Positions 1-6,723 of a DNA stretch of 64,000 nt are shown piece by piece (within the stretch, counting starts at the first letter, position 1; each line of letters begins with the position of its first letter). The stretch is taken from contig CALGUK010000033.1 of the NCBI GenBank assembly GCA_937920235.1, positions 1 to 64,000 on the forward strand, written 5' to 3'. Origin of the DNA: an uncultured Clostridia bacterium. GTDB lineage: Bacteria; Bacillota; Clostridia; Oscillospirales; Acutalibacteraceae. A program made the position numbers and the translations under genes. The notes below the pieces were generated by a model. It was not told the DNA's origin and did no database searches. It saw only the letters and a list, made by a program, of their open reading frames with translations.

Positions 1-168
1 CGGTTTGGATAAACGCTGAAAGCATCTAAGCGTGAAGCCATCTCCAAGATAAGATTTCCCATAGCATAAGCTAGTAAGACCCCTTATGGACTATGAGGTT
101 GATAGGCTGCAGGTGTAAGCACGGTGACGTGTTCAGCTTGGCAGTACTAATAGGTCGAGGGCTTGACC
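1..168 (+). rRNA. rrl: 23S ribosomal RNA, 3' end (partial)
   Basis: The first 168 bases match the conserved end of bacterial 23S rRNA: the stretch with GTTGATAGGC followed by the universal GTACTAATAGGTCGAGG near 142-160, ending in CTTGACC, which would pair with the 5' end of the mature molecule. The gene begins before the window. No 5S rRNA sequence is recognisable downstream; only a spacer (169-253) and a terminator follow. The 3' end is placed by homology and may be off by a few bases. Confidence 0.95.
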
Positions 169-253
169 ATTAAAACTTGGTCTCTATGTTATACAGTTTC
201 TCAGATAATTTTTCACTTCCCCTTTGTTCAGTTTTCAGGGTACATAATGAAAG

Positions 254-276
254 ACCTTCAATTGAAGGTTTTTTTT
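254..276 (+). terminator. Intrinsic terminator of the rRNA operon
   Basis: A perfect 16-base palindrome, ACCTTCAATTGAAGGT (254-269), runs into eight T residues (269-276). This is a classical rho-independent terminator and appears to end the rRNA transcript directly after 23S, without a 5S gene in between. Confidence 0.85.
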
Positions 277-277
277 G

Positions 278-305
278 TTGACTTTTATACAGATAATTTT
301 ATAAT
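278..305 (+). promoter_or_regulatory. Sigma-A type promoter with no gene behind it
   Basis: TTGACT (278-283), a 16-base spacer and a perfect TATAAT (300-305) start right after the rRNA terminator. No plausible open reading frame follows before the hairpin at 465-490; an AGGAG (321-325) leads only to a four-codon ATG frame (335-349). It may drive a short non-coding RNA of roughly 180 nt or be a remnant. Confidence 0.55.
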
Positions 306-464
306 TGTGTAAAATCAATTAGGAGTAAGACAGTATGATATTTTTGTAAGAAACTGTGGTTAGCATTTTCCAATGTGAGAGTATCATATACAGAATTCTA
401 ATTCAATTATTCTCATTTAATTTAATCCTCGGAATAAACTTATTGAATATTTGAGCATAAAAAC

Positions 465-490
465 AACCCTCGTACAATCGTACGAGGGTT
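465..490 (-). terminator. Bidirectional terminator (gdhA end)
   Basis: An 11-bp perfect stem, AACCCTCGTAC (465-475) with GTACGAGGGTT (480-490), closes a four-base loop. On the minus strand it is followed by GTTTTTATG, so it ends gdhA; on the plus strand it is followed by TTTTAT and could also end transcripts from the promoter at 278-305. Confidence 0.85.
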
Positions 491-509
491 TTATCTGTGA
501 TGTTATTTA

Positions 510-1856
510 TTAATAAACACCCTGAGCTACCATTGCTTCCGCAACCTTTTCAAAGCCTGCAATGTTAGCACCTGCAATAAGGTCATATCCCATACCGTAG
601 CGTTCTGCGGCATCAACTGAGATTTCATATATGTTCTTCATTGCATTCTTAAGCATATCGTCAACCTTTTCTGCTGTCCAGGCAAGTCTCTGACTGTTCT
701 GGCTCATTTCAAGACCTGATACGCAAACACCGCCGGCATTAACAGCCTTTGAAGGAGCAACAATAACACCGTTCTTAATGAAATATTCAACAGCTTCTGC
801 TGTAGTAGGCATATTTGCAACTTCAATATAGAAATTTGTGCCGTTTGCAACAATTTTCTTTGCTTCCTCAAGAGTAACCTCATTCTGGGTAGCACAGGGG
901 AGAGCAACGTCAACCTTAATGCCCCATGGCTTCTGTCCCGGGAAGAATTCAGCACCGAATTTATCCGCATAGTCCTGAGCTCTGTCACGGCCTGATGCGC
1001 GCATCTCAAGGAGATAATTTATTTTTTCTTCTGTTACGATACCGTCTTTATCATAAACGTATCCGTCAGGACCGCTGAGAGTAAGAGGAATACCGCCGAG
1101 CTCGGCAATCTTTTTGATTGCACCCCAGGCAACATTACCGAAACCTGAAACAGCAAATGTCTTGCCTTTAATGTTTTCGCCTTCGTGGGCAAGAACTTCG
1201 TTTGTATAGTATATTGCACCGTAACCTGTTGCTTCAGGACGGACAAGTGAACCGCCGTATGTGATGCCTTTACCTGTAAGAACACCGTTTTCAAAAGCAC
1301 CGACAATTCTCTTGTACTGACCGAAAAGATAACCGATTTCACGGCCTCCTACACCAATATCACCTGCAGGAACGTCGATGCTGTCACCAATGTGACGCTG
1401 AAGCTCTGTCATAAATGCCTGGCAGAATCTCATAATTTCAGCATCGCTTTTTCCGACCGGGTTAAAGTCTGAACCGCCCTTTGCACCGCCCATAGGAAGA
1501 CCTGTGAGTGAGTTTTTGAAAGTCTGCTCAAATCCGAGGAAATATACGATACTTGCATTTACACTGGGGTGAAAACGAAGACCGCCTTTATATGGACCGA
1601 TAGCTGAGTTGAACTGAACACGCCAACCGCGGTTAACTTGTGTCTGTCCGTTATCATCAACCCAAGCAATTCTGAAACGAACCGTTCTGTCCGGCTCAGC
1701 CATTCTGCCGAGAATATCATATTTTTCATACTCGGGATGTGCATCAATAACCTTTTCAAGAGAACCGTAAACTTCGCGTACACACTGTAAAAATTCAGTT
1801 TTGTCGCCGTCACGTTCTTCTACTCTTTTAAGAATTTTTTCGATATAACTGTTCAT
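510..1856 (-). CDS. gdhA: NADP-type glutamate dehydrogenase
   Basis: This 448-residue protein is a full-length hexameric glutamate dehydrogenase, which aminates 2-oxoglutarate to glutamate in the cytoplasm using NAD(P)H and is a main ammonia-assimilation route in gut Clostridia. The signature segments are present: KGGLRFHPSV, then GLPMGGAKGGSDFNP with the catalytic lysine (about residue 125), VPAGDIGVGGREIGYL with the catalytic aspartate (about 165), and a Rossmann motif VSGFGNVAWGA (about 237). Length equals the usual 445-450. The ATG follows AAGGGGG eight bases upstream. It is a single-gene unit, with a strong hairpin after the stop. A 9-bp inverted repeat lies upstream at 1909-1933. Confidence 0.97.
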   Translation of the reverse strand: MNSYIEKILKRVEERDGDKTEFLQCVREVYGSLEKVIDAHPEYEKYDILGRMAEPDRTVRFRIAWVDDNGQTQVNRGWRVQFNSAIGPYKGGLRFHPSVNASIVYFLGFEQTFKNSLTGLPMGGAKGGSDFNPVGKSDAEIMRFCQAFMTELQRHIGDSIDVPAGDIGVGGREIGYLFGQYKRIVGAFENGVLTGKGITYGGSLVRPEATGYGAIYYTNEVLAHEGENIKGKTFAVSGFGNVAWGAIKKIAELGGIPLTLSGPDGYVYDKDGIVTEEKINYLLEMRASGRDRAQDYADKFGAEFFPGQKPWGIKVDVALPCATQNEVTLEEAKKIVANGTNFYIEVANMPTTAEAVEYFIKNGVIVAPSKAVNAGGVCVSGLEMSQNSQRLAWTAEKVDDMLKNAMKNIYEISVDAAERYGMGYDLIAGANIAGFEKVAEAMVAQGVY

Positions 1857-1908
1857 AGTAATAGACCCCCTTGTCTAATGTAAAAAATAATATCATAAAT
1901 TATACTGG

Positions 1909-1933
1909 TTTTTCAATTATCAATATTGAAAAA
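1909..1933. promoter_or_regulatory. Inverted repeat in the gdhA upstream region
   Basis: TTTTTCAAT (1909-1917) and ATTGAAAAA (1925-1933) form a perfect 9-bp inverted repeat with a 7-base centre, about 55 bases upstream of the gdhA start. In the AT-rich 1857-2100 intergenic space it is the only evident structure and could be an operator for gdhA; this is inference from position only. Confidence 0.3.
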
Positions 1934-2100
1934 TATAGTCATAAATTAACCCTTCAATTTAGTAAATATGACAAAAGCATTGTAATTAAATTCATTTTTT
2001 ATGTAATTTAATGCAAATATTTGAAAAATTTGCAGGAAAACTTGTATGTTTACTTCATAAACTCGGATATTTCAGTATCCTTCTTGTCAGTTTATACAAA

Positions 2101-2129
2101 TTGACAAATATAATTATCTTTGTTAAAAT
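2101..2129 (+). promoter_or_regulatory. Sigma-A promoter for tsaE-tsaB-rpiB
   Basis: TTGACA (2101-2106), 17 bases, TAAAAT (2124-2129). The expected start of transcription near 2136 leaves a leader of only about 10-25 bases before the candidate tsaE ATGs at 2145 and 2160. Confidence 0.7.
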
Positions 2130-2159
2130 AATTAAGATAATTTTATGTCTGGTGTAATT

Positions 2160-2588
2160 ATGCAAAAGTTTATTTCAAACAGTACGGAAGAAACAATTGA
2201 ATTAGGTAAAAAACTTGCGAAAACTCTCAAAGGCGGAACTGTTGTTGCCTTTTTTGGCGGTCTCGGTATGGGAAAAACCGCCTTTACACGAGGAATGGCA
2301 CATGCTCTTTGCGTCAGTGAAGAGGTGAGCAGTCCTACTTTCGCCATTGTTAACGACTACGGCGGAAACCCTCCTCTGTATCATTTTGATATGTATCGTG
2401 TTGAGAGTTGGGACGATCTTTATTCAAGCGGTTTTTTTGATTATTATGAGGCAGGAGGTATTCTTGCGGTTGAATGGAGTGAGAATATCGAGAACGCTCT
2501 TCCCGAAAACACCGTTCGCGTCACTTTTCAAAGAGGAGAAAATGATAATCAGCGCATAATCACTGTTGACGGAGGCAAAATTATATGA
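2160..2588 (+). CDS. tsaE: TsaE, ATPase of tRNA t6A37 synthesis
   Basis: TsaE is the P-loop ATPase that works with TsaB and TsaD to put threonylcarbamoyl on A37 of ANN-decoding tRNAs. The Walker A motif GGLGMGKTAF lies at about residues 34-43, followed by SSPTFAIVNDY and YHFDMYRV typical of the family. The start is uncertain: an in-frame ATG at 2145 would add MSGVI, but family members begin close to KFISNSTEET, favouring 2160; neither has a good Shine-Dalgarno sequence and the promoter is so close that the mRNA is nearly leaderless. The stop overlaps the tsaB start (ATGA). Confidence 0.93.
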   Translation: MQKFISNSTEETIELGKKLAKTLKGGTVVAFFGGLGMGKTAFTRGMAHALCVSEEVSSPTFAIVNDYGGNPPLYHFDMYRVESWDDLYSSGFFDYYEAGGILAVEWSENIENALPENTVRVTFQRGENDNQRIITVDGGKII

Positions 2589-3280
2589 AAATAATGTCAA
2601 TAGACTCATCATCTGTTACAGCTTCGGTCTCGATAACCGACAACGGTAAAATTATGTCTGAAAAGTTTATCAATAACGGTCTGACTCACAGCCAGACGCT
2701 TATGCCTATGGTTAACGAATCCTTATGCGAGTCCGGATTAGCGGTCAAAGATATCGATTTGTTTGCGGTCACCTTTGGTCCCGGTTCATTTACGGGTATT
2801 CGCATAGGAATAGCTTCTGTCAAGGGGATGGCTGATGCGGTAGGTAAAGAATGTTATGCGGTTTCAACCCTTGAGGCTATTGCAGAGCCGTTGACAAATG
2901 AGGATGCTGTTGTATGTGCCGTAATGGACGCACGTTGTAATCAGGTCTATACAGCACTTTTTTATAAGGGAGAACGACTGTGCGAGGATAAGGCAGTGCT
3001 GATTGATGAGCTTGGTACGGAATTAAAAAAATATAATAAAAAAGTTGTGTTCATCGGTGACGGCGCAGTATTATGTTATGATAAGCTCTGCTCAATTATC
3101 CTTGAATGTGAGGTTGCAAAGGAAAATATCCGTTATATCCACGCTTCTTCAATAGCAAGACTTGCCGAAAAACATATACTCAACGGTGCACAAACCGTAA
3201 AGTCAACCGATCTTATTCCTTTTTATCTGAGATTGCCTCAGGCAGAAAGAGAATTGAATAATAAAAAGAAATTGAAATAA
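2585..3280 (+). CDS. tsaB: TsaB, tRNA t6A37 synthesis scaffold
   Basis: TsaB is an inactive ASKHA-fold homologue of TsaD and is needed for the threonylcarbamoyl transfer complex. The protein (231 residues, normal length) starts with MKIMSIDSSSVTASVSI and carries the family hallmark FGPGSFTGIRIG at about residue 67. It overlaps tsaE by four bases, so translation is probably coupled. In many Firmicutes rimI and tsaD come next; here rpiB follows and tsaD is not in the window. Confidence 0.95.
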   Translation: MKIMSIDSSSVTASVSITDNGKIMSEKFINNGLTHSQTLMPMVNESLCESGLAVKDIDLFAVTFGPGSFTGIRIGIASVKGMADAVGKECYAVSTLEAIAEPLTNEDAVVCAVMDARCNQVYTALFYKGERLCEDKAVLIDELGTELKKYNKKVVFIGDGAVLCYDKLCSIILECEVAKENIRYIHASSIARLAEKHILNGAQTVKSTDLIPFYLRLPQAERELNNKKKLK

Positions 3281-3292
3281 GGAGAATTTATT

Positions 3293-3730
3293 ATGATAGC
3301 TTTAGGTGCCGATCACGGCGGATTTGAATTGAAAGAAGCAATAAAAAAGCATCTCGACGAAAACGGAGTAGAGTATATCGATTGCGGTACTTATTCTGCA
3401 GAGTCAATTGATTATGCTCCCATTGCAAAAGCAACCTGTGAAAAAGTTGTAAGCGGTGAGTGTGAAAAGGCAATTCTTTGCTGCGGAACCGGTATCGGTA
3501 TCTCAATGGCGGCAAACAAAGTGAAGGGTATCCGTGCCGCTTGTTGCTCCGACTACTTCAGTGCAAAGCTCACAAGAATGCACAACGATGCAAACGCTCT
3601 TTGTATGGGCGGCAGAGTTGTAGGCGTCGGTCTTGCTCTTGAACTTGTTGATGTTTTTCTTAATACGGAATTTGAGGGCGGCAGACATCAGAGAAGAATT
3701 GATCAGATCGCAGAAATAGAAAATTCATAA
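3293..3730 (+). CDS. rpiB: Ribose-5-phosphate isomerase B
   Basis: A 145-residue RpiB/LacAB family sugar-phosphate isomerase, interconverting ribose 5-phosphate and ribulose 5-phosphate in the non-oxidative pentose phosphate pathway. The N-terminal GADHGGFELK, the catalytic-cysteine segment CGTGIGISMAANK (about 63-75), and the RAACC..FSAKLTRMHNDANALCMGGR block are all present. An AAGGAG site precedes the ATG by about eight bases; the gene is 12 bases after tsaB and probably in the same transcript. The transketolase pair at 24.4 kb would act in the same pathway. Confidence 0.96.
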   Translation: MIALGADHGGFELKEAIKKHLDENGVEYIDCGTYSAESIDYAPIAKATCEKVVSGECEKAILCCGTGIGISMAANKVKGIRAACCSDYFSAKLTRMHNDANALCMGGRVVGVGLALELVDVFLNTEFEGGRHQRRIDQIAEIENS

Positions 3731-3736
3731 AAAATC

Positions 3737-3765
3737 TTGTAAATTGTCAAATATAGGTATATAAT
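3737..3765 (+). promoter_or_regulatory. Promoter for upp
   Basis: TTGTAA (3737-3742), 17 bases, TATAAT (3760-3765), 31 bases before the upp start codon. No attenuator or PyrR-type hairpin is visible in the short leader. Confidence 0.65.
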
Positions 3766-3796
3766 ATTTTCAGTAATTTTTCTGGGGGATTTTAAA

Positions 3797-4426
3797 ATGG
3801 CTAATATTACAATTACAAACCATCCGCTTATTCAGCACAAGCTTACTCTTTTGAGAGATAAAAATACCGGTTCAAAAGAATTCAGAGCTCTTGTTTCTGA
3901 AATTGCAACACTTATGTGCTATGAGGCAACCCGTGACCTTCCTCTTGCAGAGGTTGAGGTTGAAACACCGGTTGCTATGGCAAAAACAAAGGTTATTTCA
4001 GGTAAAACACTTGCTTTCGTTCCGATTCTCAGAGCAGGAACAGGTATGCTTGACGGTGTTCTTTCACTTGTTCCGTCTGCAAAGGTCGGACATATCGGTA
4101 TGTATCGTGATCCCGAAACAGCACTTCCCGTCCCGTATTATTGCAAATTGCCGTCAGATATCGAAGAGCGTGAAGTAATTGTTCTCGACCCGATGCTTGC
4201 AACAGGCGGTTCGGCAATTGACGCGATTTCACAGATCAAGCAGTATAATCCCAAATCAATCAAATTTATGGGCATTATCGCAGCACCTGAAGGAATGCAG
4301 GCACTTGCTGATGCTCACCCTGACGTTGATATTTACTGTGCAGCACTTGATGAAAAACTCAACGAGCATAAATATATTGTTCCGGGTCTCGGTGACGCAG
4401 GCGACAGAATCTTTGGCACAAAATAA
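3797..4426 (+). CDS. upp: Uracil phosphoribosyltransferase
   Basis: Upp converts uracil and PRPP to UMP, salvaging pyrimidines in the cytoplasm. The 209-residue protein has the family-typical length and segments: HPLIQHKLTLLRDKNT at the N-terminus, LRAGTGMLDG (about 76-85), the PRPP-binding loop VIVLDPMLATGGSA (about 125-138) and the uracil-binding C-terminus YIVPGLGDAGDRIFGTK. GGGGG lies just before the ATG as Shine-Dalgarno. A strong terminator directly follows, so it is a monocistronic unit. Confidence 0.97.
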   Translation: MANITITNHPLIQHKLTLLRDKNTGSKEFRALVSEIATLMCYEATRDLPLAEVEVETPVAMAKTKVISGKTLAFVPILRAGTGMLDGVLSLVPSAKVGHIGMYRDPETALPVPYYCKLPSDIEEREVIVLDPMLATGGSAIDAISQIKQYNPKSIKFMGIIAAPEGMQALADAHPDVDIYCAALDEKLNEHKYIVPGLGDAGDRIFGTK

Positions 4427-4438
4427 ATAATATAATGT

Positions 4439-4466
4439 ATGGCGAGGGCTTGCTCTCGCCATTTTT
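4439..4466 (+). terminator. Intrinsic terminator after upp
   Basis: ATGGCGAG (4439-4446) pairs with CTCGCCAT (4455-4462), followed by TTTTT. The loop reads GGCTTGCT; similar GC-stem hairpins recur at 26213, 33062 and 41335. Confidence 0.85.
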
Positions 4467-4467
4467 A

Positions 4468-4496
4468 TTGACAAACAAATAACTTGACGATATATT
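4468..4496 (+). promoter_or_regulatory. Promoter for the 4556 membrane protein gene
   Basis: TTGACA (4468-4473), 17 bases, TATATT (4491-4496), starting immediately behind the upp terminator. Confidence 0.65.
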
Positions 4497-4555
4497 AGTT
4501 TCGAGATAGATAAAACAATGCTTGGTAATATTTTTAGCAAAGGGGATAATGTGCA

Positions 4556-5119
4556 ATGAAAAAACAGTTCAGCATAAAATTATATCGTTCGCCTTTATTT
4601 AAAACATTTCAAGTATCGGTATTTCTTGTTTCTTTATTCTTTGCAGGTGTTCTTTTGTATTCAGTTTTTGTAAATTTATTTAATGGAATATCGTTATATG
4701 AATTATTCTATAAGCGCTATGCAGAGAGCTTTATTTTTAAAGATGTCTTTGTTTATGCAGGAACTTACGACTTATTCCAGTTGATATTTTCCATAGTGTA
4801 TTATTTGTTTCTTTCCGTTATTTCATTTTTATCATTAATTAATAATGAAATCGCAGTTTTTGACGACCATATAAAAATTCGTTTCGCACCTCGTTATTTG
4901 AATAAAGTTGTTAATATTAAAAATATAACTGGTATTTCTCCAGTTGAACGAGAAGAAATACCGGTATCTCAAAGGATTTTGAATTTTAATTTTTCTAAAA
5001 AATATCTTTATAAGATAACTACAAAATATAAACAGTGTATAATTATTTCGTGTTCTGATGAAGCAAATCTTAATCAGTTAAAAGAACTTGCCGAGAGTAA
5101 TTTTAATGAAGAAAAATAA
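4556..5119 (+). CDS. Hypothetical two-segment membrane protein
   Basis: I do not recognise a named family. The 187-residue protein has two hydrophobic stretches, at about 17-40 and 70-95, then a soluble half (100-187) with alternating beta-like segments (EIAVFDDHIKIRF, YLYKITTKYKQCIIISCSD). That arrangement resembles bacterial PH-domain membrane proteins, but this is inference from pattern only. It has its own promoter, an AAGGGGATA ribosome site and a terminator, so it is a free-standing transcription unit. Base composition is clearly more AT-rich than its neighbours, which may mean a recent acquisition. Confidence 0.75.
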   Translation: MKKQFSIKLYRSPLFKTFQVSVFLVSLFFAGVLLYSVFVNLFNGISLYELFYKRYAESFIFKDVFVYAGTYDLFQLIFSIVYYLFLSVISFLSLINNEIAVFDDHIKIRFAPRYLNKVVNIKNITGISPVEREEIPVSQRILNFNFSKKYLYKITTKYKQCIIISCSDEANLNQLKELAESNFNEEK

Positions 5120-5130
5120 GAAATACATAA

Positions 5131-5163
5131 AAAAGGCAGTCAATGACTGCCTTAATTTTTTAC
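5131..5163. terminator. Bidirectional terminator between convergent genes
   Basis: AAGGCAGT(CA) at 5133-5142 pairs with (TG)ACTGCCTT at 5144-5153, with A-rich sequence on the left and TTAATTTTTT on the right, so it can stop both the 4556 gene and the minus-strand oxidoreductase. Confidence 0.8.
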
Positions 5164-5167
5164 CTAT

Positions 5168-6475
5168 TTATAAAATTATTTCCTGTGGCATACCACCGTT
5201 TTCTCTTGATTTATCAGCAAGGTACACGCATAAATGACCTGCAACAGAATCAAAAATTGAAGTACAAGCAAGGCTAGGTTTTTCACCACGCACAAAAGAT
5301 ACAAAGTCAGCAGCAAGTCGTTCGTCACCACCACCGTGACCACCGTAAGCGCCAACCATATCGCCTGTAACTTTAAGGTCAACTTCTTCAACGATTTTTT
5401 CGTCAGTAGTTGTAGGGTGAATTTTTGAAACATAGAACTTTGATTCCTCAAAGTTACCGTAAATCTCACCTTTAGTACCCGTAATATGTATTCTGCGGAG
5501 TGATGTTGAGTTGCCTCCGACCAGATTGTGTGTGCCGGTAGCACCGCTTTCAAAATTTACCATTACCGATTGATGATCAACTACATCATTATCGCATTTA
5601 TAAATGCATCTTCCGTAAGGCGAGTCGCCCTTGAGAAGATTTATTTTATCTTCTATAGTCGGATTGGGAATATGCTCAAGCTTGTCCCAGATATAAAATG
5701 CCCAGCGTTCCGGTTGATCAATATAAAGTCGTTTTGCAGAATATCTGCACTTGTCAACAAGGGGACAGTCCACAAGACATCTTGTTCCTGCATTTTCGGG
5801 TGCGTTTTCAGGCTTGAACTGGTATTTTCCGCCGAAGCTTGCAATCTGTGTCGGTTTTGTCTCACTCATGAGCCACATCATAATGTCAATGTCGTGACAA
5901 CATTTTGCGAGAAGCATTGATGTATGACATTCCTTACTGTTTGCCCATTTGCCTCGTATATACGATGTGGAAAGGTGATGATAACTTACGTGTTCAAGTG
6001 TCTGAATATTGATAATATCACCGATTTCACCCTTTACGATCCGCTCTTTTATTCCGTAATAGAACGGAGTATAGCGAAGAACGTGACAAATCATAACCTT
6101 TGAGTTGTTTTTGCGTGCACACTCAACAATTTCACGCATTTCTTCCTCGTTGGGAGCAAACGGTTTTTCAAGCAACATATCATATCCGGCATCCAAAAGG
6201 GGAATGGCGGTTTCAAGATGCTGATGATCCATAGTGCCGTTAATAACCGTATCTGCAAGTCTACCTTTTTTGGCCAATTCCTGTGCACTTTCAAAGCACA
6301 TATCCTCAGAGAATCCGAATTTTTCCATACACATTTTTCGTCTTACGGGATTAGGGTCGGCTACACCGACTATCTTCATAAGTTCCGGATTTGTTTTTGC
6401 AAGTTCAGCATATATAAGCGCTCTGTGACCTGCACCGACAATAATAGCAGAAATAGGTTTTGACATAATAATCAT
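5168..6475 (-). CDS. Gfo/Idh/MocA family oxidoreductase
   Basis: A 435-residue NAD(P)-dependent oxidoreductase of the Gfo/Idh/MocA superfamily, acting on a sugar or sugar derivative; the substrate cannot be named. The N-terminal Rossmann fold has AIIVGAGHRALIYAEL, the cofactor segment DAGYDMLLEKPFAPNEEE contains the family EKP motif (about residue 103), and HDIDIMMWLM (about 190) supplies the conserved D/H pair. A cysteine cluster, CLVDCPLVDKCRYSAK (about 230), is seen in some subfamilies. ATG at 6475 or the fourth codon (6466, MSKPIS) are both possible starts. It stands alone. Confidence 0.9.
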   Translation of the reverse strand: MIIMSKPISAIIVGAGHRALIYAELAKTNPELMKIVGVADPNPVRRKMCMEKFGFSEDMCFESAQELAKKGRLADTVINGTMDHQHLETAIPLLDAGYDMLLEKPFAPNEEEMREIVECARKNNSKVMICHVLRYTPFYYGIKERIVKGEIGDIINIQTLEHVSYHHLSTSYIRGKWANSKECHTSMLLAKCCHDIDIMMWLMSETKPTQIASFGGKYQFKPENAPENAGTRCLVDCPLVDKCRYSAKRLYIDQPERWAFYIWDKLEHIPNPTIEDKINLLKGDSPYGRCIYKCDNDVVDHQSVMVNFESGATGTHNLVGGNSTSLRRIHITGTKGEIYGNFEESKFYVSKIHPTTTDEKIVEEVDLKVTGDMVGAYGGHGGGDERLAADFVSFVRGEKPSLACTSIFDSVAGHLCVYLADKSRENGGMPQEIIL

Positions 6476-6654
6476 CTCGCTGTAAAGAGTAATTTTATCA
6501 CGGACATTATATCATAAAAAAGTAAAATGTAAAGTATAAAAAATAAACAAAAGTTAAAATGAAATTATCATATGAAAATCTGTATATATACATTTTACAT
6601 AAAATGATGAAGAAAATTTTTACATAGTAAAAACAAGGTTTTTCTTCAGAATGA

Positions 6655-6684
6655 TTGACATAATTTTATGATGTTTTGTAAAAT
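6655..6684 (+). promoter_or_regulatory. Promoter for the 5'-nucleotidase locus
   Basis: TTGACA (6655-6660), 18 bases, TAAAAT (6679-6684), followed by GAAAGAAGG (6707-6715) before the ATG at 6724. An intact promoter and ribosome site remain although the reading frame is broken. Confidence 0.65.
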
Positions 6685-6723
6685 ATAGCTGTGATTATTT
6701 TTGAATGAAAGAAGGTAATACCG

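Noticed and set aside
1857..2100. Gene in the gdhA-tsaE gap
   Set aside because: Very AT-rich; no frame with a ribosome site; only an inverted repeat and the tsaE promoter.
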